A stretch of DNA of 64,000 nucleotides from Paenarthrobacter ureafaciens (GCF_004028095.1 NZ_SBHM01000007.1:2976001-3040000), one strand, 5' to 3'; shown: positions 1 to 9,071, counted from the stretch's first letter. Notes: a model not told the origin generated them from the sequence alone. Made by a program: numbers and translations.

Positions 1-1265
1 GACTCCTGCGTCCGGCCGCCGCCGCCAAGCTGGTTTCGGCCCTGCGCGAGCGCTTCGACCTCCCGGTCCACCTGCACACGCACGACACCGCAGGCGGACA
101 GCTCGCCACCCTGCTCGCCGCCGTCGAGGCCGGAGTTGACGCGGTGGACGTCGCCGCGGCGTCCCTGGCCGGCACCACCAGCCAGCCGGCTGCGTCGGCG
201 TTGGTTGCCGCTTTGGCCAACACCCCTCGGGATACGGGCCTCAGCCTGGAAAACGTCGGCGCCCTGGAGCCCTACTGGGAAGCAGTGCGCCGCGTCTACG
301 CACCGTTCGAGTCGGGCCTTCCGGGTCCCACAGGCCGGGTCTACAAGCACGAGATCCCGGGCGGCCAGCTGTCCAACCTTCGGCAGCAGGCCATTGCCCT
401 GGGGCTCGGTGAACAGTTCGAAGCCATTGAGGACATGTACACCGCCGCCGACCGGATCCTCGGGCGCCTGGTCAAGGTGACCCCGTCATCGAAGGTCGTC
501 GGTGACCTCGCCCTCCACTTGGTGGGCCTGAACGCCGATCCTGCGGACTTCAACGAGAACCCGCAGAACTACGACATCCCGGATTCCGTGATCGGTTTCC
601 TGTCCGGCGAGCTTGGAGATCCTCCCGGAGGCTGGCCTGAGCCGTTCCGCACCAAGGCCCTCCAGGGCAGGAGCGTCAAGGTACGCGATGTAGAGATCAG
701 CGCCGAAGACAGTGCCGCCCTCAAGGCCGACTCGAAGACGCGCCAGCAGACGCTGAACCGCCTGCTTTTCGCCGGGCCCACCAAGGACTACCTCAAGAGC
801 CTTGAAACCTATGGCAATGTCTCCGTCCTTGACACCCGCGACTACCTGTATGGCCTGCAGCGCGGCCAGGAGCACGTCATCGAGTTGGAAAAGGGTGTCC
901 GCCTGATCGCCCAGCTCGAAGCCGTCTCCGACCCGGACGAGAAGGGCATGCGGACGGTGATGTGCACACTCAACGGCCAATCGCGTCCCGTGGTTGTCCG
1001 CGACCGTTCCGTCGTCAGCAACGTCAAGGCTGCAGAGAAGGCCGACCCCGCCCAGCCGGGCCAGGTTGCCGCACCGTTCGCGGGGGCCGTCACGGTCACG
1101 GTGAAGGAGGGCGACGAGGTCAAGGCCGGCGATACGGTGGCCACGATCGAGGCAATGAAGATGGAAGCGTCCATCACGACGCCGGTGGCCGGCAAGGTCT
1201 CTCGCCTGGCCATCTCCTCGGTCGAGCAGGTCCAGGGCGGGGACTTGCTCCTCGTAGTGGGCTAG
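1..1265 (+). CDS. pyc: Pyruvate carboxylase, C-terminal part (5' end outside window)
   Basis: ATP- and biotin-dependent carboxylation of pyruvate to oxaloacetate, an anaplerotic cytosolic enzyme. The frame is open from base 3, so only the last ~420 residues are present. Near the start it reads HTHDT, a metal-binding motif of the carboxyltransferase domain, followed by the rest of that domain and the PYC_OADA-type region. The last ~75 residues form a biotinyl domain whose EAMKM motif places the biotinylated lysine at codon 1158-1160. The product ends normally 100 nt after the biotin site. The full protein should be about 1,130 residues. Another biotin-dependent carboxylase is possible, but the carboxyltransferase-biotinyl order fits pyruvate carboxylase best. 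Confidence 0.93.
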   Translation, partial: LLRPAAAAKLVSALRERFDLPVHLHTHDTAGGQLATLLAAVEAGVDAVDVAAASLAGTTSQPAASALVAALANTPRDTGLSLENVGALEPYWEAVRRVYAPFESGLPGPTGRVYKHEIPGGQLSNLRQQAIALGLGEQFEAIEDMYTAADRILGRLVKVTPSSKVVGDLALHLVGLNADPADFNENPQNYDIPDSVIGFLSGELGDPPGGWPEPFRTKALQGRSVKVRDVEISAEDSAALKADSKTRQQTLNRLLFAGPTKDYLKSLETYGNVSVLDTRDYLYGLQRGQEHVIELEKGVRLIAQLEAVSDPDEKGMRTVMCTLNGQSRPVVVRDRSVVSNVKAAEKADPAQPGQVAAPFAGAVTVTVKEGDEVKAGDTVATIEAMKMEASITTPVAGKVSRLAISSVEQVQGGDLLLVVG

Positions 1266-1299
1266 CCCGATCGGACCCGGAAAACCAGGGAGCGCAAAA

Positions 1300-1340
1300 G
1301 AGCCCCGCCGGAACTGTTCAGAACAGTTCCGGCGGGGCTC
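1300..1340. terminator. Perfect 20-bp hairpin between convergent genes
   Basis: Twenty perfectly paired bases around a single central A. The leftward transcript (from the acyl-CoA ligase) runs into CTTTTG after the stem, a short U tract. The rightward transcript lacks a U tract until GCCTTTT, about 15 nt downstream. It probably ends both the pyc and the ligase transcripts. Confidence 0.85.
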
Positions 1341-1380
1341 CCGTGTATGTGCCGCCTTTTAGGGTTTGCGTATTTCTTGC

Positions 1381-3192
1381 TCAGCCTGCGCGGGGAGCGG
1401 AGTACATCTCTTCAATCACGGCGTCGAAATCCTTCATGACCTGGGCCCTCTTGACCTTGAGGGAAGGGGTGAGGTGGCCGGACGCTTCAGTGAAGTCGGA
1501 GGCGACGATCCGGAAAGCCTTGATGGCCTCGGCCTGGGACACGGACTGGTTGGCCTTGCTGATGAGCTCCTGAACGGCAGCTTTCACCACGGCGTGGTTG
1601 GCGGCTTCGGCCAGTGACGTCGTCGAGGGCAGGCCGTGGCGCTCCAGCCATCCGGGCAGGGCTTCCTCGTCCAGGGTCACCAGTGCGCCGATGAAGGGGC
1701 GGTTGTCGCCGACCACCAGCACCTGGGAGACGAGCGCATCCGCCCGAATCTGGTCTTCGAGCAATGCCGGCACCACGTTCTTGCCGCCGGCAGTGACAAT
1801 GATTTCCTTTTTGCGGCCGGTGATCTTGAGGAAGCCGTCGCCATCCAACTGTCCGATGTCGCCGGTACGGAACCACCCGTCGTCGAACGTTTCGGCGGTG
1901 AGGTCCTCGCGCCCGTGGTAGCCGCGCATCACGCACACTCCCTTGGCGAGAATCTCGCCGTCGTCGGCGATCTTCACCGAGTTGCCCGGCAGGGGAGCGC
2001 CCACCGTACCGATCTTGATCCGGGACGGGCGGTTGACGGAGATGGGTGCAGTGGTCTCCGTCAGGCCGTATCCTTCCAGGATCTGCAGGCCGATCCCTTG
2101 GAAGAAGTGGCCCAGGCGCACTCCGAGCGGCCCTCCGCCGGAGACGGCATGGGACACCTGGCCGCCCATGGCGGCCCGCAGCTTGCCGTAGACCAGTTTG
2201 TCGAACAAGGCATGCTTGAGCTTGAGGCCCAGCCCCACGGATCCGGATTCCCGGGCCTTCGAGTAGGCAATCGCGGTGTCCGCAGCGCGGTGGAAGATGG
2301 CGCCCTTGCCGCCGTCTTCGGCTTTGGTCAGTGCGGAGTTGTAGACCTTTTCGAACACCCTGGGAACGGCGAGGATGAACGTTGGCTGGAAGCTTTGCAG
2401 GTCGGCCAACAGGTTCTTGATGTCCGGCGTGTGCGCCACTTTGACTCCGCCGGCCACGGCAAGCACGGAGATGAACCGGGCGAACACGTGGGCGAGGGGG
2501 AGGAACATGATGGTCTTGGCCGATTCCTTGACCACTTCCGGGATGGCAAGCCTGGCGTTCTCGGACAACTCGACGAAGTTGCCGTGGGTCAGTTCACACC
2601 CCTTGGGGCGGCCGGTGGTACCGGACGTGTAGATGATCGTGGCCAGGTCATTGAGGCCGGCTGCCGAACGGCGGGCTTCCAGTTGCTCGTCGGAGACCCC
2701 CGAACCGGCAGCACGCAGGACGTCGAGTCCTGCTCCGTCCAATTGCCAGACGTGTGCCACGGAACTGATGTCTTCCGCAGCTACGGCCTGGCGGATGACG
2801 TTCTCATGGTGGGCGCTTTCACCGAAGGCCGCCACGGCCGCGGAGTCGCCAAGATTCCATGCCACCTGCGAAGGAGACGATGTTTCGTAGATCGGCACCG
2901 AAACGGCTCCGGCAAACCAGATCGCGAAATCCACCAGCGACCACTCGTAGCGGGTGCGGGACATGATGCCAACGCGGTCTCCGGGTCCCACGCCGCTGGC
3001 GATGAGACCTTTGGCGAGGACCTTCACGTCGGCCAGGAACTCCGTTGCGCGGATGTCCTGCCACTGACCTGCACCGTCCAGCTTGGCGAAAAGCGCTGGA
3101 TTGGACGCCTTTGCGGCCTCCCGGATAACAAGGTCCGTGATGTTGGTTTCAGGGGAAACATTAATAAGGGGAGGAACACTAAATTCGCGCAC
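1381..3192 (-). CDS. Long-chain fatty-acid-CoA ligase (FadD15/FAA1-like)
   Basis: Activates fatty acids to acyl-CoA through an acyl-adenylate. About 603 residues. The AMP-binding P-loop reads YTSGTTGRPKG, the adenylation region contains EGYGLTE, and the C-terminal hinge contains GWFRTGD and the ITGRKKE motif typical of the family. An in-frame ATG lies at 3213, but AAAGGAG lies inside that extension, 5 nt before a GTG at 3192, so GTG is the preferred start. M. tuberculosis fadD15 lies in the same neighbourhood of plsC, aroG and kinase genes. Substrate chain length cannot be read from the sequence. Confidence 0.92.
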   Translation of the reverse strand: MREFSVPPLINVSPETNITDLVIREAAKASNPALFAKLDGAGQWQDIRATEFLADVKVLAKGLIASGVGPGDRVGIMSRTRYEWSLVDFAIWFAGAVSVPIYETSSPSQVAWNLGDSAAVAAFGESAHHENVIRQAVAAEDISSVAHVWQLDGAGLDVLRAAGSGVSDEQLEARRSAAGLNDLATIIYTSGTTGRPKGCELTHGNFVELSENARLAIPEVVKESAKTIMFLPLAHVFARFISVLAVAGGVKVAHTPDIKNLLADLQSFQPTFILAVPRVFEKVYNSALTKAEDGGKGAIFHRAADTAIAYSKARESGSVGLGLKLKHALFDKLVYGKLRAAMGGQVSHAVSGGGPLGVRLGHFFQGIGLQILEGYGLTETTAPISVNRPSRIKIGTVGAPLPGNSVKIADDGEILAKGVCVMRGYHGREDLTAETFDDGWFRTGDIGQLDGDGFLKITGRKKEIIVTAGGKNVVPALLEDQIRADALVSQVLVVGDNRPFIGALVTLDEEALPGWLERHGLPSTTSLAEAANHAVVKAAVQELISKANQSVSQAEAIKAFRIVASDFTEASGHLTPSLKVKRAQVMKDFDAVIEEMYSAPRAG

Positions 3193-3377
3193 GGTAGCTC
3201 CTTTGATATCCACGGGCCGCGAGGGGCACTTTTCACTCTAGTATGCCGACTCGAGGAAGTGTGTCCGATTTCACCTACTGGCGAGTAACTTTACGGATTC
3301 GCTGCCGTTTTGGGCAACTTCACGCCATAAAGGGCCTTCCGGCGCCCTCGGAGCGTTTCTCGCGGAGGCACGCGGAA

Positions 3378-3383
3378 TAGGAT
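3378..3383 (+). promoter_or_regulatory. -10 element (TAGGAT) of a probable leaderless ROK kinase transcript
   Basis: TAGGAT ends 6 nt before the ATG at 3390, which places the transcription start on the A of ATG. No ribosome binding site is needed, and the -35 is weak. This supports the upstream start of the ROK gene. Confidence 0.5.
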
Positions 3384-3389
3384 GATGGG

Positions 3390-4448
3390 ATGCCCCAACA
3401 CCGGTCCAGTTCGCGCCCCGGGCTCCGGCCCTCCTTCGGATCCCGCAAAGATGTTCCCTGGGCACCCCGGCGGAACCATCTTGGCCGCAGGGGACTTGCC
3501 ATCGGCATCGACATCGGCGGAACAAAAGTGGCAGCGGGCGTCGTGGACGCCGACGGCCGCGTCCTGGCCGAAGCCCGCCGGTCAACTCCGGGAGCGGACC
3601 CGCGCGCGGTGGAGCGAACCATCGTGGAACTCGTTGATGAGTTGAGCGCCGGGCATCGCATCTCTTCTGTCGGAATCGGGGCAGCCGGTTGGATGGACCT
3701 CGACGGCGGCACGGTGCTGTTCAGTCCCCATCTGGCCTGGCGCAACGAGCCACTGAGGGACAGCCTGCAGAACCTGCTGCGGCGCCCGGTGCTGCTGACG
3801 AACGACGCCGATGCCGCCGCCTGGGCGGAGTGGCGCTTCGGTGCGGGGCAGGGGGAGAGCCGGCTGGTCTGCATCACCCTGGGTACCGGAATCGGGGGCG
3901 CCATGGTGATGGACGGCCGCGTAGAGCGCGGCCGCTATGGCGTCGCCGGCGAATTCGGCCACCAGATCATTTTCCCCGGCGGACACCGCTGTGAATGCGG
4001 CAACCGTGGCTGCTGGGAACAGTACGCCTCAGGCAATGCCCTGGGACGCGAGGCACGACAACTGGTGAAGACGAATTCCCCGGAAGGCCGCGCCCTCCTG
4101 GAGAAAGCCGGTGGTGACGCGGACAGCATCACCGGGGCAACCATCACGGCGCTGGCGCTGGCCGGCGATGCCACGTCCAGGGAACTCATCGCAGATCAGG
4201 GCGAGTGGCTGGGGCTGGGTTTGGCCAACCTCGCTGCCGCGCTGGATCCCGGCATGTTCGTCATCGGCGGCGGGTTGTGCGACGCCGGCGACCTCCTCGC
4301 CGATCCAGCCAGGGCGGCTTTTGCCAAAAACCTGACGGGCAGGGGCTTCAGGCCCATGGCCCGGATCGAGCTCGCGGCGCTTGGTCCGCGGGCGGGAATG
4401 ATCGGCGCAGCGGATCTCTCCCGCGTCAGCGGACGGGCCTACAGCTAA
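3390..4448 (+). CDS. ROK-family sugar kinase (probable glucokinase)
   Basis: Predicted to phosphorylate glucose or a related hexose with ATP in the cytosol. The ATP-binding motif IDIGGTK starts near residue 39, and the ROK zinc-binding signature is complete (CECGNRGCWEQ, near residue 203). No N-terminal helix-turn-helix is present, so it is a kinase rather than a ROK repressor. The ~37 residues before the IDIGG motif are Arg/Pro-rich and unusual for the family; the start rests on a -10 box 6 nt upstream. A second ROK kinase, polyphosphate glucokinase, lies at 45708-46544. Confidence 0.85.
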   Translation: MPQHRSSSRPGLRPSFGSRKDVPWAPRRNHLGRRGLAIGIDIGGTKVAAGVVDADGRVLAEARRSTPGADPRAVERTIVELVDELSAGHRISSVGIGAAGWMDLDGGTVLFSPHLAWRNEPLRDSLQNLLRRPVLLTNDADAAAWAEWRFGAGQGESRLVCITLGTGIGGAMVMDGRVERGRYGVAGEFGHQIIFPGGHRCECGNRGCWEQYASGNALGREARQLVKTNSPEGRALLEKAGGDADSITGATITALALAGDATSRELIADQGEWLGLGLANLAAALDPGMFVIGGGLCDAGDLLADPARAAFAKNLTGRGFRPMARIELAALGPRAGMIGAADLSRVSGRAYS

Positions 4449-4470
4449 CGCCCCGGCCACGACGGTCAAG

Positions 4471-4496
4471 TCCGGTGGCCAACTCCGGTGGTCAAC
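4471..4496. repeat. 13-bp tandem direct repeat, 2 copies
   Basis: Two adjacent copies of TCCGGTGGYCAAC (4471-4483 and 4484-4496) differ at one position. They lie between the ROK kinase stop and the convergent membrane-protein gene. Confidence 0.85.
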
Positions 4497-4508
4497 GCAG
4501 CGCCGCGC

Positions 4509-4552
4509 AGGCACTTGCATGCGGGCGCCGAGGCACCTAGATGCGGGCGCCG
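4509..4552. repeat. 22-bp tandem duplication across a stop codon
   Basis: Units 4509-4530 and 4531-4552 match at 19 of 22 positions, both beginning AGGCAC and ending GCGGGCGCCG. The second unit contains the last codons and stop of the leftward gene ending at 4537, so the gene tail has been duplicated downstream of its stop. Confidence 0.85.
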
Positions 4553-5091
4553 TCGTCGTACTCGTCTTTTTCATGCGGCAGCCGCATGATCAGGTACACC
4601 ACCGAGGCGACGAACGCCGCAACAATCCCCAGGACGGCCGCCAGCGGGGCGGACCGCCAGAACATCGCAGTGAACAGGAGTGCGATGGGACCGCCCACCG
4701 CACCGAGCCAGGCCAGCATGGTCAATGGTTCGGTTCCGGCAAGGCTGGGCGGTTCTTCCGGGACGAAATCGCCGTCATCAGCGTCGTCGACCTCGTAATC
4801 CCGTGGCCCTGCCGGAGACTCTTCCTGGCCGTTACGGCGATCCGGGCGATCCTCGCTGGGGTCTTCTGCCGGTGTCGCAGACGTCGCCAACCCCAGGGGG
4901 TCGAATGCGCTGAAGGGCTTCCGCGCCGGCGGTACGATCCCGGGTGCCCCGGCATCCGGCCGCCCGTGCTCCTCCGCGGAATCCCCGGAGGAGGACGACG
5001 TAGACTCCAGCCGCGCCACCAAGTCCAGCCAAACGGCGTCGTCGTCCTTATTGGCGCTCTGGTCGGCAGGGTCCGGATCAGGCCTGGTCAT
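4537..5091 (-). CDS. Small membrane protein, function unknown
   Basis: About 184 residues. The N-terminal ~110 residues are acidic, Pro/Ser-rich and probably disordered. Two hydrophobic helices follow near the C-terminus (around LTMLAWLGAVGGPIALLF and LAAVLGIVAAFVASVVYLI), ending in a charged tail. I chose the ATG at 5091, which overlaps the upstream hydrolase stop by 14 nt and has GGGA 8 nt upstream; an ATG at 5139 would add 16 residues and overlap far more. It is the last gene of a three-gene leftward operon with two hydrolases, so its job may be linked to them. I do not recognise a family. Confidence 0.75.
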   Translation of the reverse strand: MTRPDPDPADQSANKDDDAVWLDLVARLESTSSSSGDSAEEHGRPDAGAPGIVPPARKPFSAFDPLGLATSATPAEDPSEDRPDRRNGQEESPAGPRDYEVDDADDGDFVPEEPPSLAGTEPLTMLAWLGAVGGPIALLFTAMFWRSAPLAAVLGIVAAFVASVVYLIMRLPHEKDEYDDGARI

Positions 5092-5881
5092 TGGCTTTGT
5101 CCCTATCCAGCGAGCGGTCCCCGGACGCGAGGTCGCCAAGCCGTTTGTTCATGAAGTCCACCGTGCCGGCAAAGATGGCCGGGGCGTCGTTGTCCAGCGT
5201 GGCCACGTGGTAGCTGTTGTCGAGGTAGCTGATTTCAACGGGAGCCTGGACCCGCGACTGCAGGAACTGCAGGCTGGCATTCGAGACGACCTTGTCCACC
5301 GTGGACCGGAACACCCTGACAGGAGCCGTTATGCGGGGGAGGATTCCCGCAGTGTCTTTGTACATCTTCTTCAACTGGTGGGCCGCGGCTACGGGGGTCC
5401 GGGCGTAGGCGCCCTCGTCCTGGTCCGGCTTGAGGATATCGTTGGCAATCGCCGGAGTGCTTTTGACCACGTACTTCAGGGCCGCAACGACTGCGGCCCG
5501 CGGGTCATCGAGCACCATTCCCGGATTGACCACGATGGTCCCTGCCACGGGCCGGGTGGCAGCTATGCGCAAGGCCAGCGTGCCGCCCATAGACAAGCCG
5601 GCGGCGAAGACGTAATCGCATTCGGACGCCATTTCCAGGTAAGCATCGTCCACCGCCCTGTGCCATTCCCGCCACGACCGCGTGGCCATGTCCTGCCATG
5701 TGGTTCCGTGGCCGGGCAGCAACGGAAGGTTAACCGCAAAACCGGCCGCCGCCAGGTGCTCGGCCCAAGGCCGGACGCTGTGCGGGGAACCCGTGAACCC
5801 GTGGGACATGACGACGCCCACCCTTGGGCCGGTACCGGAGAAGGCGCTGCGGAAGGGCGAGAAATCGGGAAGCACTTTCAT
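5078..5881 (-). CDS. Alpha/beta hydrolase (esterase/monoglyceride-lipase type)
   Basis: 267 residues. The nucleophile elbow is GLSMG; the likely acid is the Asp of STVDKVV and the likely His is in SYHVATLDND, giving a complete Ser-Asp-His triad. The family hydrolyses carboxylic esters such as monoacylglycerols; the substrate here is not known. It is a paralogue of the next gene upstream (5878-6666), shares most motifs with it and overlaps it by 4 nt (ATGA), so the two are translationally coupled. There is no signal peptide, so it is cytosolic. Confidence 0.85.
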   Translation of the reverse strand: MKVLPDFSPFRSAFSGTGPRVGVVMSHGFTGSPHSVRPWAEHLAAAGFAVNLPLLPGHGTTWQDMATRSWREWHRAVDDAYLEMASECDYVFAAGLSMGGTLALRIAATRPVAGTIVVNPGMVLDDPRAAVVAALKYVVKSTPAIANDILKPDQDEGAYARTPVAAAHQLKKMYKDTAGILPRITAPVRVFRSTVDKVVSNASLQFLQSRVQAPVEISYLDNSYHVATLDNDAPAIFAGTVDFMNKRLGDLASGDRSLDRDKANDQA

Positions 5882-6666
5882 GATGTCTCCGAGGCTACTC
5901 TGTCCTTGGCATGTTGACGCAAAAACCGTGCTGATTCTTCGAAGATGGTCGGTGCATCGACGTCCAGGGTGGCCACATGTCCGCTTCTTGGCAGCGGGAC
6001 CACCTTCAGCTGTTCCCGATCCATGTGCTTGGTGATGGCTTTGAGGGAGCTTGGCGGAATGACACCGTCCACGGCGGACTTGAAGACCAAAGCCGGCGCC
6101 TTGACATGGGGGAGGGCGCGTGTGGCCTGGCCGAAAAGCTTCTTGAGTTCGTGGACGGACGCCAACGGCGTCTTCGAGTAATCGCCGTCCTCAGTGACTG
6201 CGGCCGTTGGCGCTTCCTCTTCGATGGGCGTGGTGGTGCGCATGACGTATTTGAGGGCACCTATGTAGCGGACCCTGCGATCGTAGAAGCTAAGGCCGGG
6301 GTTGACCAGGACCACGCCCGGCACCGGGTGCCTGGAAGCTGCCCGCAGTGCCACGGCTCCACCCATGGACAGGCCGGCCACGAAGCAAGCATCCGTCTTT
6401 GCCTCGAGGTCGAGGTAGCTGGATTCGAACGTCCGGTACCAGTCCTGCCATGTGGTGGTGGCCAGGTCACGCCAGTTTGTTCCATGCCCGGGAAGGAGGG
6501 GGACTGAGACGGCGAAACCCTGCCGGGCGAGGTATTCGGCCCAAGGCAGGATGCTGAGGGGGCTGCCGGTGAATCCATGGCAGATGGCTACGCCCGTCGA
6601 AGCATTTTCACCGTGCCCCGGGTGATGGAAAGCGAGCGGGGCGCCGGGTTGGTTGCGTTCCGTCAT
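5878..6666 (-). CDS. Alpha/beta hydrolase, tandem paralogue
   Basis: 262 residues with the same layout as its downstream neighbour: an HGFTGSP oxyanion region near the N-terminus, a GLSMGG nucleophile elbow, an Asp in KSAVDGVI and a His in RSGHVATLDVD. First gene of the leftward hydrolase-hydrolase-membrane protein operon. It is divergent from a PlsC-type acyltransferase that starts 111 nt away, and the pairing of esterases with an acyltransferase suggests a role in acyl-lipid turnover. That role is inferred from context only. Confidence 0.85.
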   Translation of the reverse strand: MTERNQPGAPLAFHHPGHGENASTGVAICHGFTGSPLSILPWAEYLARQGFAVSVPLLPGHGTNWRDLATTTWQDWYRTFESSYLDLEAKTDACFVAGLSMGGAVALRAASRHPVPGVVLVNPGLSFYDRRVRYIGALKYVMRTTTPIEEEAPTAAVTEDGDYSKTPLASVHELKKLFGQATRALPHVKAPALVFKSAVDGVIPPSSLKAITKHMDREQLKVVPLPRSGHVATLDVDAPTIFEESARFLRQHAKDRVASETS

Positions 6667-6777
6667 GGCACCATCGTGTCACTGTTCCACGCATTTCTCA
6701 CTGGAGTAGGGTTGCTGTTGAATCCCGGCCGTGAAGCGGTCGGAAACAGCCAAGCCGGCGGTGGTGAGAGGACGAGC

Positions 6778-7581
6778 GTGTTCTATTGGGTCATGAAGAG
6801 GATCTTCCTGGGTCCCGTCCTGAAACTGTTGTTCAGGCCGTGGGTCAAGGGTTTGGACAATGTCCCCGACACGGGTGCCGCGATCCTCGCCTCCAACCAC
6901 TTGTCCTTTTCGGACTCCATTTTCCTCCCGTTGATGGTTCACCGTCCCGTGATCTTCCTGGCCAAGTCGGAGTACTTCACGGGCAAGGGAATCAAGGGCC
7001 GGCTGACGGCGCTGTTCTTCAGGCTCAGCAACCAGCTGCCCATGGACCGCTCCGGGGGCGCTGCCTCCGAGATGTCCCTGCAAGCCGGAAAGGACGTACT
7101 CAACTCCGGGGGCCTGCTGGGCATCTACCCGGAAGGGACCCGCAGTCCCGACGCCCGGTTGTACCGCGGCAAGGTGGGCGTAGCCAGGCTCGCCCTGCAG
7201 TCGCGGGTACCCGTCATACCGGTAGCGATGATCGGCACCGAGAAAGTGCAGCCGATCGGCAAGCGACTGCCCAACATCCGCCGGATCGGGATCATCTTCG
7301 GGCAGCCCCTGGACTTCAGCCGCTACTACGGCATGGAAGATGACAGGGTCATCCAACGCGCTGTGACAGACCAGATCATGTACGAACTGATGCGGCTTTC
7401 CGGCCAGGAATATGTGGACGAGTACGCTGCGGTGGTCAAAGCACGGCTGGCGGGCAAGGGGCCCGAGCCGGTGCACAAGGTTGAAGCCGCAGAGGAGTCG
7501 CCGAGTGATATTGCCGAAGACCGCGATGAGCCCGTAGCCGAGCCCGGCGATGACACTGCCGGGGGTTCCGGGAAACTGTGA
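6778..7581 (+). CDS. plsC: 1-acyl-sn-glycerol-3-phosphate acyltransferase (PlsC family)
   Basis: Transfers an acyl chain to lysophosphatidate or a related acceptor at the inner face of the membrane. About 267 residues. The catalytic motif is SNHLSFSDS (H-x4-D), and the acceptor-binding motif is YPEGTRS. The last ~40 residues are acidic and low in complexity. The open frame extends to 6577 but overlaps the divergent hydrolase; a GTG at 6778 with GAGAGGAC 5-10 nt upstream is the best start (ATG at 6793 is the alternative). It resembles M. tuberculosis Rv2182c, which also lies near aroG. Confidence 0.88.
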   Translation: MFYWVMKRIFLGPVLKLLFRPWVKGLDNVPDTGAAILASNHLSFSDSIFLPLMVHRPVIFLAKSEYFTGKGIKGRLTALFFRLSNQLPMDRSGGAASEMSLQAGKDVLNSGGLLGIYPEGTRSPDARLYRGKVGVARLALQSRVPVIPVAMIGTEKVQPIGKRLPNIRRIGIIFGQPLDFSRYYGMEDDRVIQRAVTDQIMYELMRLSGQEYVDEYAAVVKARLAGKGPEPVHKVEAAEESPSDIAEDRDEPVAEPGDDTAGGSGKL

Positions 7582-7635
7582 CGCCTCCCGCCGGGTGGGT
7601 TACGGCAGCAGTGCCCCAACCCCGGCGAAGGCTAC

Positions 7636-7641
7636 TACTCT
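7636..7641 (+). promoter_or_regulatory. -10 element (TACTCT) of a probable leaderless aroF transcript
   Basis: TACTCT is followed by 6 nt and then the GTG start at 7648, leaving no room for a leader. The -35 is weak. Confidence 0.45.
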
Positions 7642-7647
7642 TGTAGG

Positions 7648-9051
7648 GTGACTGAGCTATCCGCGAACCCCGCACCATCAGCAGCAGATCCGCTTGCGAG
7701 CACCGCCCAGAGCGGCGCGGCGGACTACCCCGGGCTCGACGCCTGGCGGGACCTGCCCATTTCCCAGCAGCCTTCATGGGCAGACCAGGAAGTCTTCAAG
7801 GCCACGGTCAAGGAACTCTCGATCGTGCCGCCGCTGGTTTTTGCCGGCGAGGTGGACGTCCTGCGGGACCGTTTGGCTGCGGCAGCGCAGGGCAAGGCCT
7901 TCCTCTTGCAGGGCGGTGACTGCGCGGAGACTTTCGAGGCAGCCACGGCTGACAAGATCAGCGCCCGGGTCAAGACCATCCTGCAGATGGCCGTTGTCCT
8001 CACCTACGGTGCCGCCATGCCCGTCATCAAGATGGGCCGCATGGCCGGCCAGTTCGCCAAGCCCAGGTCCTCGAACGACGAGACCCGAAACGGCGTGACC
8101 CTCCCGGCTTACCGGGGAGACATCGTCAACGGCTACGACTTCACCCCTGAGTCACGCGCGCACGACGCCGGAAGGATGTTGCAGGCCTACCGCACGTCTG
8201 CTTCCACGCTCAACCTCATCCGTGCGTTCACGCAAGGCGGCTTTGCTGACCTTCGCCTGGTGCACCAGTGGAACAAGGGCTTCACCGAGAACCCTGCACA
8301 CGCACGCTACGAGTCCCTGGCCCGCGACATCGACCGTGCCATCAAATTCATGGATTCCTGCGGGGCTGACTTCGAAGCCCTCAAGCGGGTGGAGTTCTTC
8401 GCCAGCCACGAGGCCCTCCTGCTCGACTACGAGCGGGCCCTCACCCGCATCGACTCGCGCACCGGCCTGCCCTACGACACGTCGGCGCATTTCCTTTGGA
8501 TCGGCGAGCGGACCCGCGAACTCGATCACGCCCACGTGGACTTCCTGTCCCGGGTCCGCAACCCCATTGGCGTCAAGCTTGGCCCCGGCACGTCCGGCGA
8601 CGACGCCCTGCGGTTGATCGACAAGCTGGACCCGAACCGCGAACCCGGCCGCCTGACATTCATCACCCGCATGGGCGCCAAGAACATCCGCGAGAAGCTG
8701 CCCGCCGTCGTCGAACGCGTGACTGCCTCGGGCGCCCAGGTGCTCTGGGTGACTGATCCGATGCACGGCAATACCGTCACCTCGCCCAACGGCTACAAGA
8801 CCCGTAACTTTGACGACGTCATTGATGAAGTCCGCGGCTTCTTCGAAGTGCACCACTCCCTCGGCACGGTCCCCGGCGGCCTGCACGTCGAGATGACCGG
8901 TGACGACGTTGCCGAGTGCCTGGGCGGCGCCGATCCGATCGACCAGGACGCTTTCCTGGACCGTTACGAATCCGTTTGCGATCCGCGTTTGAACCACATG
9001 CAGTCGCTGGAGATGGCATTCCTGGTGGCAGGGGCCCTCGCTAAGCGGTAG
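7648..9051 (+). CDS. aroF: 3-deoxy-7-phosphoheptulonate synthase, class II (DAHP synthase)
   Basis: First step of the shikimate pathway: phosphoenolpyruvate plus erythrose 4-phosphate gives DAHP. 467 residues, usual for the plant-like class II enzymes of Actinobacteria. Recognisable family segments are LLQGGDCAETF (the metal-ligand Cys region), KMGRMAGQFAKPRS, LPAYRGD, GVKLGPGTS, WVTDPMHGNT and GGLHVEMTGDDVAECLGG. The start is a GTG with a -10 box placed for leaderless transcription. A hairpin terminator follows 21 nt after the stop. It neighbours a PASTA kinase, as aroG neighbours pknL in mycobacteria. Confidence 0.96.
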   Translation: MTELSANPAPSAADPLASTAQSGAADYPGLDAWRDLPISQQPSWADQEVFKATVKELSIVPPLVFAGEVDVLRDRLAAAAQGKAFLLQGGDCAETFEAATADKISARVKTILQMAVVLTYGAAMPVIKMGRMAGQFAKPRSSNDETRNGVTLPAYRGDIVNGYDFTPESRAHDAGRMLQAYRTSASTLNLIRAFTQGGFADLRLVHQWNKGFTENPAHARYESLARDIDRAIKFMDSCGADFEALKRVEFFASHEALLLDYERALTRIDSRTGLPYDTSAHFLWIGERTRELDHAHVDFLSRVRNPIGVKLGPGTSGDDALRLIDKLDPNREPGRLTFITRMGAKNIREKLPAVVERVTASGAQVLWVTDPMHGNTVTSPNGYKTRNFDDVIDEVRGFFEVHHSLGTVPGGLHVEMTGDDVAECLGGADPIDQDAFLDRYESVCDPRLNHMQSLEMAFLVAGALAKR

Positions 9052-9071
9052 GTGCGCCGGCAGCAAACCAG

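Noticed and set aside
1636..3288. 550-codon open frame on the + strand opposite the acyl-CoA ligase
   Set aside because: Antisense shadow of the ligase, common in 65% GC DNA; no domain, Gly/Arg-rich composition, no ribosome site.
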